Source of the DNA: Methylophilus rhizosphaerae
GTDB taxonomy: Bacteria > Pseudomonadota > Gammaproteobacteria > Burkholderiales > Methylophilaceae
DNA: 64,000 nt
Assembly (NCBI RefSeq): GCF_900100975.1
Contig: NZ_FNFX01000003.1
Span: 434,001-498,000 of the forward strand
Direction of reading: 5' to 3'
The translations under genes and the position numbers were made by a program. Below, in pieces: positions 26,660 through 35,900 of this stretch (positions are counted from its first letter, which is position 1; every line of letters begins with the position of its first letter). Under the pieces are notes generated by a model. It was not told the DNA's origin, did not search any database, and saw nothing but the letters and a program-made list of their open reading frames with translations.

Positions 26660-27427
26660 TTAGCCGTGTGGACGTGGTGGCATTGCCAGGAGGCTGGCGA
26701 TTTCAGCCTGCGCCTGTTCTGCCAGGGACTGGCGCGTCATGTTGCTGGCGGATATTGGCTGGCAGAAATGCAAATGCACGGTGGGCTTGCGCATGTTGAG
26801 AAACGCCTGCATGGATTCTGCCATGGTGGTGTCGCCGGCGTAGGCAGCTGCCAGGTTGGGACTGCCATCCGGCAGCGGGTAGCGGATAGCAACAGGAATC
26901 ACCGTGGCATGGGTATCAATGGCTGCCTGTATCAGGCTGCTTTTGAACGGTAGCACGCCAAGGCCTTCTGTCGTGGTGCCTTCCGGGAAGACGCATAAAT
27001 TATCCCCCTGTGTTAAGGCGTCACTCGCGACCTGTATTACGCGAGCTGCATCACGCTGACGGCCGCGGTTAATAAAAATCGTGCCGGATTTTCTTACCAA
27101 GTAGCCAAACACCGGCCAGTCTTTTACTTCCATTTTGGCGACAAAGCGTACCGGCAGGACGCTGTTGATGGCGTGAATATCCACCCACGAAATATGGTTG
27201 CCTACAAATAACGCCCTGTGGGTATTTTTATCTGGCAATGCGCCGCTGGTGGTGAGTGTAATATTGAAACAGTGCAGCAAGCGCCGGCACCACCATTGCA
27301 TCAACACCCGGCGTATGCGGCGACCGCATACCGGCAACGCGAGCGCCGCCAATGTGATGCCGATCAGAATATGGATGACAGTGCGGGTGATGCGCCACCC
27401 GCGGATAAGAAGAGAGGTCGTGGGCAA
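26660..27427 (-). CDS. 1-acyl-glycerol-3-phosphate / lyso-ornithine lipid acyltransferase
   Basis: 255-residue membrane-bound PlsC/OlsA-type acyltransferase. It has the catalytic N-H-I-S-W-V-D (HX4D) near residue 77 and the F-P-E-G-T-T acceptor motif near 147. It starts right after the OlsB-like gene (stop 27429-27431), with a TTG start at 27427 and no spacer, so it is translationally coupled. Beside an OlsB-like gene the likely product is lyso-ornithine lipid O-acyltransferase (OlsA), but a general PlsC role is possible. The TTG start has a poor ribosome site of its own. Confidence 0.88.
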   Translation of the reverse strand: MPTTSLLIRGWRITRTVIHILIGITLAALALPVCGRRIRRVLMQWWCRRLLHCFNITLTTSGALPDKNTHRALFVGNHISWVDIHAINSVLPVRFVAKMEVKDWPVFGYLVRKSGTIFINRGRQRDAARVIQVASDALTQGDNLCVFPEGTTTEGLGVLPFKSSLIQAAIDTHATVIPVAIRYPLPDGSPNLAAAYAGDTTMAESMQAFLNMRKPTVHLHFCQPISASNMTRQSLAEQAQAEIASLLAMPPRPHG

Positions 27428-27428
27428 G

Positions 27429-28217
27429 TTATTTCAGGAAATGCGCAGCATATCGGGGATTGATACGGGAAAGTGGTAACAATACCAGCATATCTGCCGT
27501 ATTAAAAGCCGGATCCCAGGCCGGTTCACCGCAGATATAAGCCCCCAGGCGCAGATAGCCTTTAATCAGTGGCGGGCAGGTGACAGAGAGTGATTGGTCC
27601 AGGGCATCAATCGGCAACGGGTTGTGCGGGAATACGCGGTATTCCGCCGGGGAAAGATGTTCTTCACGCAGCTGGTTAAACAATGAGGCGGCGGCATGGC
27701 CACCATCATGCATGGAAATACTTGCGCAGCCGATCATGTATTCATATTGACGTGCCATCATGTACTTAGCCAGGCCTGCCCACAGCATGGTAATGGTGCC
27801 ACCAGTCCGGTAATCCGCATGTACGCAGGCACGGCCCACTTCTACGGTACGGTCAGTCAGCGGTGACAGGCGGCTTAGGTCAAATTCACCTGCCGAATAA
27901 TAACCGCCAGCCAGCATGGCTTGCAGCGGGTTCAGGATACGGTAAGTGCCCACGACTTGCTGTGTCGCGTCATCGCGCACCAGCAAGTGGTCACAAAAAG
28001 CATCAAAGCCATCAATATCCAGGCCATTCTGGCTTTTGATGTGCGCGCCCATTTCTTTGGCAAACACCTGGTAGCGAAGCCGTTGTGCTTCGGCAATTTC
28101 TTCTGCGCAGGTGGCCAGTGCAACACTGAGGGTGGAACTTTGTTTGCGAGGGGGATGAATACTGGTTTGAATATCAGGTGAGTGAAGGTCGGTTTGCTGC
28201 AGGTTGCGTTCAAACAT
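27429..28217 (-). CDS. OlsB-like N-acyltransferase (GNAT fold, COG3176)
   Basis: 262 residues from ATG 28217, which follows AAGGAGAC by 6 bases; the longer in-frame extension is unlikely. The GNAT core shows R-Y-Q-V-F near residue 55, D-H-L-L-V-R-D, and V-E-V-G-R-A-C-V-H. This is the pattern of OlsB, which attaches a 3-hydroxyacyl chain to ornithine (or a related amino acid) as the first step of ornithine lipid synthesis. The downstream gene is the matching second acyltransferase. Ornithine lipids often replace phospholipids when phosphate is low; the window also holds PhoR. Confidence 0.85.
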   Translation of the reverse strand: MFERNLQQTDLHSPDIQTSIHPPRKQSSTLSVALATCAEEIAEAQRLRYQVFAKEMGAHIKSQNGLDIDGFDAFCDHLLVRDDATQQVVGTYRILNPLQAMLAGGYYSAGEFDLSRLSPLTDRTVEVGRACVHADYRTGGTITMLWAGLAKYMMARQYEYMIGCASISMHDGGHAAASLFNQLREEHLSPAEYRVFPHNPLPIDALDQSLSVTCPPLIKGYLRLGAYICGEPAWDPAFNTADMLVLLPLSRINPRYAAHFLK

Positions 28218-28323
28218 CACGCGTCTCCTTATGTGATTTAGCGAGATGATAGGAGGGGGATGTGAACGATTGGTGACGCTGATGTGACAGTTATATGACG
28301 ACATCAACGAACCACGGGCAATA

Positions 28324-28350
28324 AAAAAGAGCGACCAGGCCGCTCTTTTT
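28324..28350. terminator. Bidirectional intrinsic terminator
   Basis: Stem AAAAAGAGCG (28324-28333) with CGCTCTTTTT (28341-28350), 7-base loop, with T runs on both strands. It ends the leftward glycine-zipper lipoprotein gene, 15 bases downstream of its stop, and separates it from the acyltransferase pair. Confidence 0.85.
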
Positions 28351-28364
28351 TTAAGGGGGATGAC

Positions 28365-28823
28365 TTAGTGGGTCACGCGTGAGGTGCCGCTATTTTCAAC
28401 AATCCGCACACGATCACCGGCTGCGAACGGTTCATCCGCTTCCTGCACGATGGACACCAGGCCACCGCCATCCAGTTTGACGGTGATTTCGAAAGCATCT
28501 TTACGGGTGACGGCTTCTTCTGCCGCTGAACCTGCCAGGCCACCAGCTACCGCACCAATTACTGCTGCAATGGTGCTGCCAGCACCATGACCCACTGTAC
28601 TGCCGGCAATGCCGCCAATTGCACCACCAGCAACAGTGCCAACCGGAGATTTGGTGCCTTCCAATTTAACGCTGCGTACGCTTTCAACGACACCGGTTTT
28701 CACCGTTTGGGTTTTGCGCGCTTCATCCCGTGAGTAAACACTACCGGAATTAGAGCTGGCGCAAGCGCCCAAAAAACCAATGACTGCTATGATTGTAATC
28801 CACTGCAATGTGCGTATTTTCAT
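28365..28823 (-). CDS. Glycine-zipper outer membrane lipoprotein (SlyB-like)
   Basis: 152 residues. A lipoprotein signal ends in L-G-A-C (Cys 21). The centre (about 62-100) is a glycine-zipper two-transmembrane segment (G-G-A-I-G-G-I-A-G and a second G-x-x-x-G run) and the C-terminal 40 residues form a small beta domain, as in SlyB/Pal-like envelope proteins. Good ribosome site (AAGGAGAAT). Thought to support outer-membrane integrity. A bidirectional terminator follows. Confidence 0.88.
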   Translation of the reverse strand: MKIRTLQWITIIAVIGFLGACASSNSGSVYSRDEARKTQTVKTGVVESVRSVKLEGTKSPVGTVAGGAIGGIAGSTVGHGAGSTIAAVIGAVAGGLAGSAAEEAVTRKDAFEITVKLDGGGLVSIVQEADEPFAAGDRVRIVENSGTSRVTH

Positions 28824-28838
28824 TGATATTCTCCTTAT

Positions 28839-29810
28839 TTAACTGGATGCAGGTTGACCCAATGACGGATCTTCCTTAATCGCATCTTGTACCAGCGCAT
28901 GGCTGTATATATGTTCGATCTCTTCCCTGCCGGGTTTGTGGTTCTGCCCCCCGCGGTGGGCGATCTTGATGGCGCCCATCGTAGCGGCCAGCCGGCCACA
29001 GGTTTTCCAGTCCCAGCCTCGCGCGATGCCATACAGTAAACCGGCGCGATAGGCATCACCACAGCCGGTCGGGTCTACCACGGCATCTGCCTTAACGCAT
29101 GGAATTTCATGGCGTTGACCATCGGCATAGATGTGAGAACCTTCGCTACCCAGCGTCACGATCAGTGCTTTGACTTTGCCAGCCAGTTGTTCCAGTGTCA
29201 AGCCTGTTTTATCTTGGATGACCTGGGATTCGTAATCGTTCACAGCCAGATAGTCGGCCATATTGATAAAGTGCATCAATTCTTCCCCATTGAACATGGG
29301 CAGGCCCTGACCTGGGTCAAACATGAATGGAATACCGGCGTCATGGCACTCTTTTGCGTGCTGGAACATGGCATCACGCCCGTCCGGGGCAATAATGGCA
29401 AGTACGGCCTCTTTTGTATCCTTCACGCTATTGGCATGTGCGTGCTGCATGGCACCCGGGTGGAAGGCGGTAATCTGGTTATCATCCATATCCGTGGTAA
29501 TAAAGGCCTGGGCGGTATAGGTACCTTCGATGGCCTTGATATATTGCTGGTCAATCTTGTTTTGCGCCAGCCAGGCCTGGTAAGGCGCAAAATCATCGCC
29601 GACGGTTGCCATGATTTGTGGCTGGCCATCCAGCAGTTGCAGGTTATAGCCGATATTGCCAGCAGTGCCGCCGAATTCACGACGCATTTCCGGGACCAGG
29701 AAAGCCACGCTTAGCTTATGGATTTTATCGGCCAAAATATGATTTTTAAACTGGTCGGGGAACACCATGATGGTGTCATAGGCTAGGGAGCCGCAAATTA
29801 AAATCTTCAT
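28839..29810 (-). CDS. PfkB-family carbohydrate/nucleoside kinase
   Basis: 323 residues. Signatures are R-R-E-F-G-G-T-A-G-N near residue 40 (first PfkB motif), and D-P-T-G-C-G-D-A-Y-R-A-G near 255 (second motif, with the catalytic Asp). The pattern is closest to adenosine kinase-like members. The start ATG 29810 (MKILICGSLAY) is protein-consistent; the upstream frame is not. The ribosome site is poor. It ends 16 bases from the lipoprotein gene start, so the two may be cotranscribed. Substrate cannot be fixed from sequence. Confidence 0.85.
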   Translation of the reverse strand: MKILICGSLAYDTIMVFPDQFKNHILADKIHKLSVAFLVPEMRREFGGTAGNIGYNLQLLDGQPQIMATVGDDFAPYQAWLAQNKIDQQYIKAIEGTYTAQAFITTDMDDNQITAFHPGAMQHAHANSVKDTKEAVLAIIAPDGRDAMFQHAKECHDAGIPFMFDPGQGLPMFNGEELMHFINMADYLAVNDYESQVIQDKTGLTLEQLAGKVKALIVTLGSEGSHIYADGQRHEIPCVKADAVVDPTGCGDAYRAGLLYGIARGWDWKTCGRLAATMGAIKIAHRGGQNHKPGREEIEHIYSHALVQDAIKEDPSLGQPASS

Positions 29811-29904
29811 GGATATGTACGTTGTGGTGAAAGTTGATATAGAAACAGCGAGTATTATTGCTGCCAGCGGTATGGCTGGCAAGTGCAAAGAGATATAACG
29901 CCGT

Positions 29905-30471
29905 TCAGGATTGCTTGATGGCGAGATCGATCAGGGATTTGGCCGCTTTTTTGGCAGACTTGATAGCACCGGAGCCGCGTTTGATCTGTTCTGCCTGAAC
30001 TGCACCTTCAAACAAAATAGAAAGTTGCATGGCTAAACCATCAGCATCTTTAATTTGTGCTTCTTGCGCCAGCTTACTGATAAATTGGCGGAATTCGCGA
30101 GATTGTTGCGAAGAAAGCTGGTGAATACGGTTTTCTTCGTTCGGGAATTCAGCCGAGGCTTTAATAAATGCCACGCCGACAAATGAAGGGGATGTCACCC
30201 ATTCTTCAATAAAATCAAATAACTTCTGGATTTTTTCGTCAGGCTTATCGTTAAATACGCCCAGTTTGTCATTCATCCAGGTTTGGAAATCCTGATGACT
30301 TTGCTGCAATACCGCCAGAATAAGCTCTTCCTTGGTCTCGAAGTATTTATACAGTGTCATTTTTGTGGTGCCGGCGACCGCCACAATAGTATCCACGCCG
30401 GTAGAGTTGATTCCCCGGGTCTGGAACAGATCTGTCGATACTTGCAGAATTTTCTGCTTGAGCGTAGTCAT
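29905..30471 (-). CDS. TetR/AcrR-family transcriptional regulator
   Basis: 188 residues. The N-terminal helix-turn-helix is clear (residues about 10-55: F-Q-T-R-G-I-N-S-T-G-V-D-T-I and M-T-L-Y-K-Y-F-E-T-K-E-E-L). The C-terminal ligand-binding part is of no recognised subfamily. It is divergent from a secreted SRPBCC-domain gene, with palindromes in the shared region, so it probably represses that gene and itself. Its stop is 95 bases from the PfkB kinase start on the same strand, so read-through is possible. Confidence 0.9.
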   Translation of the reverse strand: MTTLKQKILQVSTDLFQTRGINSTGVDTIVAVAGTTKMTLYKYFETKEELILAVLQQSHQDFQTWMNDKLGVFNDKPDEKIQKLFDFIEEWVTSPSFVGVAFIKASAEFPNEENRIHQLSSQQSREFRQFISKLAQEAQIKDADGLAMQLSILFEGAVQAEQIKRGSGAIKSAKKAAKSLIDLAIKQS

Positions 30472-30486
30472 GAAAATAATTATAGC

Positions 30487-30582
30487 ACTGTATACCTGTT
30501 TGTATAGTTTTTAGAGAAGTCGTGAATATTTCCTATTGAATACTTGCTTGTTATTTTGTATATACTATACTGTATAGTATAT
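30487..30582. promoter_or_regulatory. Two palindromic operators in the TetR / SRPBCC intergenic region
   Basis: A perfect palindrome with 11-base arms (ATATACTATAC at 30560-30570, GTATAGTATAT at 30572-30582) around one T lies 34 bases before the SRPBCC start. A weaker copy at 30487-30508 (ACTGTATAC ... TGTATAGT) lies 16 bases before the TetR gene. They are the expected binding sites of the TetR protein and control both divergent genes. Confidence 0.75.
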
Positions 30583-30615
30583 TTTAAGATGGTTAGTTAA
30601 TCAAAGGAGAAAAGT

Positions 30616-31116
30616 ATGGCTAAAATAAAATCAATATTGTTGGCAATTGCTTTAGGCTGCAGTGCGTCGGTGGTGTTGGCGGCAGAGCCCTTATATGTGG
30701 TGAAGTCGGTGGAGTTGAACCAGTCGGCTGAAGTGGTATGGAACAAAGTTGCCGATTTTGGTGATTTGGGCGCATGGCATCCGGCAGTGGCTAAAACGGA
30801 GATTTTGTCTGGCAAGCGTAACCATGTCGGTGCCACGCGCGAATTGACGCTTCAAGATGGTGGCAAAGTGCATGAAGCTTTGACCGCCTACAATGTTAAA
30901 GCGAAAACATATTCATACAAAATTATCGATGGTGTATTGCCGGTGAATGAATATGCATCGACAGTTTCAGTGCATACAAATGGCGCAGGTAAATCAGTGG
31001 TTGTGTGGGAAAGCCACTTCTTGCCTAAGGCACCTGCTGATGAAAAAGCCGCTTCAGATACGATTAAAGGCGTTTATGATGGTGGTTTGAATCAGCTGAA
31101 AACGCTGTTTCAATAA
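30616..31116 (+). CDS. Secreted SRPBCC (START/polyketide cyclase-like) protein
   Basis: 166 residues. Signal peptide 1-24 (…V-V-L-A-A), then a SRPBCC helix-grip fold: an initial strand V-V-K-S-V-E-L, helix A-E-V-V-W-N-K-V-A-D-F with the typical D-L-G-A-W-H-P, and a long C-terminal helix. Such domains bind hydrophobic ligands. The export to the periplasm is unusual for the fold. An ideal AAAGGAG site lies 7 bases before the ATG. It is controlled by the divergent TetR gene and followed by a terminator-like hairpin. Confidence 0.85.
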   Translation: MAKIKSILLAIALGCSASVVLAAEPLYVVKSVELNQSAEVVWNKVADFGDLGAWHPAVAKTEILSGKRNHVGATRELTLQDGGKVHEALTAYNVKAKTYSYKIIDGVLPVNEYASTVSVHTNGAGKSVVVWESHFLPKAPADEKAASDTIKGVYDGGLNQLKTLFQ

Positions 31117-31149
31117 AAACAAACCACACTGGGTTAAAAAGGTGAAAGG

Positions 31150-31180
31150 GCCATCGTGGTGTAACTACGGTGGCTTTTTA
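31150..31180 (+). terminator. Intrinsic terminator after the SRPBCC gene
   Basis: Arms GCCATCGT (31150-31157) and ACGGTGGC (31167-31174, one G-T pair) with a 9-base loop and a T run at 31175-31179, 33 bases after the stop. The convergent gene's stop lies at 31178, inside the T run. Confidence 0.75.
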
Positions 31181-31918
31181 TTTGGAATTTGCCATCAGTT
31201 TGGGAGTGTAATTGCATTGCACCTGATCCAGCAGTTGGTTAACCAGCACCTGTTCGTCCCGGTTGCTGGTAACATGACCGTGAACCACATTTTCGATATA
31301 AACGCTTTTGAGCCTTTCCGGTAATTGAAGGGCTTCAAGCAAGCGGCAATCCCCATGTTTCATCGTTTCCAAACGGCCATAAATGGCCGCTGTTTCAGCG
31401 GGGCTGGCTTCCAGCGACAACGGGTTCGGCGCCGATTCAGGAGCTGCCACTTTTGCGGGAGCCGTTTCGACTGCCTGCGGGCCAGGCCAGTAATGGCCTG
31501 CCAGAATACCGCTCATTAATGCGACAGCCACAATGCTGTAATTGCGTACTGCCAGCCAGTTAATGTCACGTGTGGTCTGTTCTGCGATCAGGGCCTTTGC
31601 GGCAAGTTGTGCATGTTGCAATGCGGTGGAATGCGGGTGGGCCAGCTTCTCCTGGCAGGCACTGACCGCCATGAAATATAACTGGTTCGCCAGCATTTCC
31701 GGCAGGCGCACTCCTGCTTTTTCAGCTTGAATTGTCAGGTAGCCCTGCAGGCGATCATGCGTTATTGCGCTTTGTGGAAATGCATATTGACTGGCCAGAG
31801 GGCTGGAAAGCAAGTCATCCAGGATGGAAAACAATCCCAGCAGTTTTTGCGCCGGTTGCTTGCCGGCTTTATCCAGCATGCGTACCAGCCATTCGGATTG
31901 CAACAATGCTTCCAGCAT
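31178..31918 (-). CDS. Unrecognised protein with one central membrane helix
   Basis: 246 residues, not recognised. The N-terminal 120 residues are helical and probably cytoplasmic; one hydrophobic helix (about 127-144, N-Y-S-I-V-A-V-A-L-M-S-G) is followed by a Pro/Ala linker and a 70-residue C-terminal part with two Cys (G-D-C-R and Q-C-N-Y). The N-terminal layout is loosely reminiscent of DotU/TssL but no type VI genes are nearby. It lies 3 bases after the HemJ gene, so it is in the same operon as TlpA-like and HemJ-like proteins; it may be an accessory of heme or redox maturation. Speculative. Confidence 0.6.
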   Translation of the reverse strand: MLEALLQSEWLVRMLDKAGKQPAQKLLGLFSILDDLLSSPLASQYAFPQSAITHDRLQGYLTIQAEKAGVRLPEMLANQLYFMAVSACQEKLAHPHSTALQHAQLAAKALIAEQTTRDINWLAVRNYSIVAVALMSGILAGHYWPGPQAVETAPAKVAAPESAPNPLSLEASPAETAAIYGRLETMKHGDCRLLEALQLPERLKSVYIENVVHGHVTSNRDEQVLVNQLLDQVQCNYTPKLMANSK

Positions 31919-31921
31919 GTT

Positions 31922-32332
31922 TTAGAAGGGCTTGGTGACGACCAGAATCACAATGGCAAACAATAGTAGTACCGGAATCTCGTTAAACCAGCGGTACCAG
32001 CGGTGCGAGTGGCGATTTTGCCTGGCAGCAAACTGCTTGAGTAATTTGCCGCAGTAATGATGGTATCCAAGCAACAAGGCAACCAGTGTCAGTTTGGCAT
32101 GTAGCCAGCCACCATGAAAGCCGAATCCCAGCCATAGCCATAGCCCGAAGGCGAGTGCCAGGATGGAGAGCGGTTGCATGAAGCGATACAGTTTCTGTGC
32201 CATTAGCAGCAAGCGGGCGTACGCTTGTGGCTGCGGCTCCATTGCCAGATTCACGTAAATGCGCGGCAGGTAAAACAGCCCGGCGAACCAGCTGACCACA
32301 AATACGAGATGTAGTGCTTTCACCCACAACAT
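31922..32332 (-). CDS. hemJ: HemJ-type protoporphyrinogen IX oxidase
   Basis: 136-residue membrane protein with four helices, the usual HemJ length (about 140). The signature W-V-K-A-L-H-L-V-F-V-V-S-W-F-A-G-L-F-Y-L-P-R is at the N-terminus, and a later Lys in H-A-K-L-T-L is conserved. HemJ oxidises protoporphyrinogen IX in the last but one step of heme synthesis. Starts two bases after the TlpA-like stop and runs into the unrecognised gene. Confidence 0.88.
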   Translation of the reverse strand: MLWVKALHLVFVVSWFAGLFYLPRIYVNLAMEPQPQAYARLLLMAQKLYRFMQPLSILALAFGLWLWLGFGFHGGWLHAKLTLVALLLGYHHYCGKLLKQFAARQNRHSHRWYRWFNEIPVLLLFAIVILVVTKPF

Positions 32333-32334
32333 GC

Positions 32335-32841
32335 CTATTTGCCTTGCTGTTCTATCAGTTTCTGCAACTGGTTGAAATCCAGTTCACCTATCACTTTTTG
32401 CAGGCGGCGGCCGTGCGGGTCAAACACAAAGGCCGTGGGTGTCAGGTTGACATTGCCGAACGCCTGCACCATTTCACCCAGGCCATCATGCATCACGGAA
32501 AATGGCAGTGCCTTCTCTTTCGTGTAATTCAGCACTTGTGCGGGTGGGTCATAGGGCATGGCCACCGCAATCACTTCAAAATTTTTGTCCTTGTACCGCT
32601 TGTAAGTATCAATCAGTGTCGGCATCTCCTTGATACAGCCGGGACAATCTGTTGCCCAGAAGTTCACCAGTACCGTTTTACCGCGCAATGACTGCATGCT
32701 GATTTTTTTGCCATCCAGTGTGGTGAAGGTGACATCCGGTGCCTGGGGTCTTTGCATGACAACCACAGCCAGGCTGGCAAATAAAACGAGCCCAACCAAA
32801 GGCAGCAACCATTTTTTTAATGAGAAAGTAGAGTTCGACAT
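32335..32841 (-). CDS. TlpA/ResA-like membrane-anchored thioredoxin
   Basis: 168 residues: a membrane anchor (about 12-29) and a periplasmic thioredoxin fold with C-P-G-C (in T-D-C-P-G-C-I-K) near residue 70. This AhpC-TSA/redoxin branch reduces apocytochrome cysteines or protects periplasmic thiols. A proline (T-P-T-A-F) provides the cis-Pro loop. It is the first gene of the operon with HemJ, which would fit heme and cytochrome maturation. Confidence 0.88.
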   Translation of the reverse strand: MSNSTFSLKKWLLPLVGLVLFASLAVVVMQRPQAPDVTFTTLDGKKISMQSLRGKTVLVNFWATDCPGCIKEMPTLIDTYKRYKDKNFEVIAVAMPYDPPAQVLNYTKEKALPFSVMHDGLGEMVQAFGNVNLTPTAFVFDPHGRRLQKVIGELDFNQLQKLIEQQGK

Positions 32842-32901
32842 GATGTTCGTGAGATTAAAGACCCCAGCGTGGGTAACGTGTTTGTGCTGACTTCAGCATG
32901 A

Positions 32902-32907
32902 TATAAT
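32902..32907 (+). promoter_or_regulatory. -10 box of the DUF3683 oxidoreductase gene
   Basis: TATAAT at 32902-32907 lies 27 bases before the ATG at 32935. No convincing -35 hexamer at the right spacing. Confidence 0.4.
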
Positions 32908-32934
32908 TGACTTTTGCTTTTGATAAACCTATCA

Positions 32935-35900
32935 ATGAACGCACCTGTGCCTGCAGAATTGCTCAAATCAGATTCTACTCCTCTTACGCGTTTGCGCGAA
33001 ATTCCGTACAACTATACTTCCTTCTCGGACCGTGAAATCGTGATTCGGTTTCTGGGCGAGGAAATCTGGGAAATCCTGAATACCTTGCGTGCCGAGCGCA
33101 AAACAGGGCGTAGTGCACGCATGCTGTTTGAGGTGCTGGGCGATTTGTGGGTGGTTTCCCGTAATCCTTACCTACAGGATGACCTGCTGGAAAACCCAAA
33201 GCGCCGCAAAGCCCTGATTGATGCGCTGTATCACCGGATTGCTGCGATTAACGAGCGCAGTGGTGGTAACGATAAAGTGCTCAAACTGGTGGCTGCTGCG
33301 ACCAAGGCAGTTGAGAAGTTTGCGGATGATTTCAAGCAGACTGCCGAACTGCGTAAAAAAGCGTTGGCCAAACTGACCAAATTTACGCGTAAAGATAATG
33401 TCCAGTTCGATGGCCTGGCGCGCGTTTCACACGTGACTGATGCGACTGACTGGCGTGTCGAGTATCCGTTTGTGGTAATCAACCCGGATACTGAAGCTGA
33501 AATTTCCTACCTGGTGCGCGCTTGTATCGAGCTTGGCCTGACCATTATCCCGCGTGGCGGTGGTACAGGTTATACCGGTGGTGCAGTGCCGCTGACGCCC
33601 TTGTCAGCCGTAATCAATACCGAAAAACTGGATAAACATACCGGCGTACAAATGCGTACTTTGCCTGGTGTGGCACGCCAGGTCGCTACCATTGAATGTG
33701 GTGCCGGTGTGGTGACCCGCCGTGCCATGGAAGCGGCGACTGATGCTGGGCTGGAGTTCGCGTGTGACCCGACTTCTGCCGATGCATGTTGTATTGGTGG
33801 TAACGTCGCCATGAACGCCGGCGGCAAGAAAGCCGTATTGTGGGGCACTGCGCTGGATAACCTGGCCTCATGGCGCATGGTCACGCCAGATGCCACCTGG
33901 CTGGAAGTGGAGCGGCTGGACCACAACCTCGGCAAGATTCACGATATCGACGTGGCACGCTTTAAAGTCAGCCGTTATGACATTGACCACAAGAACCTGC
34001 TGGCGGAGCCGGAAATCCTGGAAATTCCGGGCCCTAGCTTCCGTAAGGTGGGGTTGGGTAAAGACGTGACTGACAAGTTCCTGTCTGGCCTGCCTGGCGT
34101 ACAAAAAGAAGGTTGCGATGGCCTGATTACCTCGGCGACGTTTATCCTGCACCGCATGCCCAAGCATGTGCGCACGATTGCGCTGGAATTTTTCGGCAAC
34201 GTATCGCACGCCGTGCCTGCCATTGTTGAAATCAAGGATTACCTTGATTCAACTGCCAAACAGGACCCTGCCGTGATCATGGCAGGCCTGGAACACATGG
34301 ACGAGCGCTATGTGAAAGCAGTCGGCTATGCAACCAAGGCTGCGCGCCAGCAGCGCCCGAAAATGGTGTTGTTATGCGACATTGCCTCTGACGATGAAAA
34401 TGCCGTCGGCGAAGTTGCGTCTGCCGTCGTGCGCATGTGTAATGCCCGCAACGGTGAAGGGTTTATTGCGGTCTCGGCCGAGGCACGCAAGAAGTTCTGG
34501 CTGGACCGTTCACGTACTGCCGCGATTGCACGCCATACCAACGCCTTCAAGATTAACGAAGACGTGGTGATTCCATTGCCACGCCTGGGCGAATACTCTG
34601 ACGGTATCGAGCGCATCAATATCGAGCTGTCTATCCAGAACAAACTGCGCCTGGTGGATGAACTGGAAACCTTTGTGCAGGGTGATCTGCCGCTGCAACC
34701 GGATGAAGACGGCAATGCTGATCCTGAAAGTGCGAAATCCAAGCGTAATATTGCCTTGCAGTTGCTGCATGATGTGCGGGCAAGATGGCGTTTGCTTTTG
34801 AATACGCTGGATGAGCCAGTCGCTGTGCTCGGCGAAATGGGCAAGCCATTTGCGCAATATGAAAATGTGTTCCGTGCCGTGCAATCGTATGATCTGCGGG
34901 TATCCTGGAAGCGTGAGCTCAAGCGCCCGATGGCGGATATTTTTGCCGGCCGAGAATACCAGAAAATCCTGGAAAAGCTGGACGAGATCCAGAAGACCGT
35001 GTTGAAGAGCCGCGTGTTTATCGCGCTGCATATGCACGCCGGTGACGGTAACGTGCATACGAATATCCCGGTCAACTCCGATGACTACGGCATGATGCAG
35101 GATGCGCATGCTGCCGTGGCGCGCGTGATGGATCTGGCACGTGGCCTGGATGGTGTGATCTCTGGCGAGCACGGGATCGGCATCACCAAGATGGAGTTTC
35201 TCGACCAAGCCACCATTGATACATTTACCCGCTACAAAAACAAGGTAGACCCCGAAGGCCGCTTCAATAAAGGCAAGCTGCTGATGGGTTCCGGGCTGGA
35301 AAACGCCTACACGCCTAGCTTTGGTTTGCTGGAGCAAGAATCCATCATTATGGAGCAATCTGCCATTGGCGAGATTGCCGATGATATTTCTGACTGCCTG
35401 CGCTGCGGTAAGTGTAAGCCGGTGTGTTCTACGCATGTGCCACGCGCCAACTTGCTGTACTCGCCACGTAACAAGATTCTGGGCACTTCGCTGCTGATTG
35501 AAGCCTTCTTGTACGAAGAGCAAACGCGCCGCGGTATTTCACTCAAGCATTTTGACGAGTTCAACGATGTGGCTGACCATTGTACGATCTGCCACCGTTG
35601 CGAAAAGCCATGCCCGGTCAATATCGACTTTGGCGACGTGTCGGTCAAGATGCGTAATTTCCTGCGTGAACAGGGTAAAAAGAAATTCAATCCTGGCACC
35701 GCGGCAGGCATGTTGTACCTGAACGCCAAGGACCCGGCGACAATTAAATTGTTGCGCGGCACCATGATAGGCATGGGTTACAAGGCGATTAACGTGGCCA
35801 ACAGCCTGGCCAAGAAGTTCGGTCTGCTCAAGGATAAAAAAGCACCGCCAGCCACCGTTGGCAAGGCAGAAATCAAGGCGCAGGTGATTCATTTCATCAA

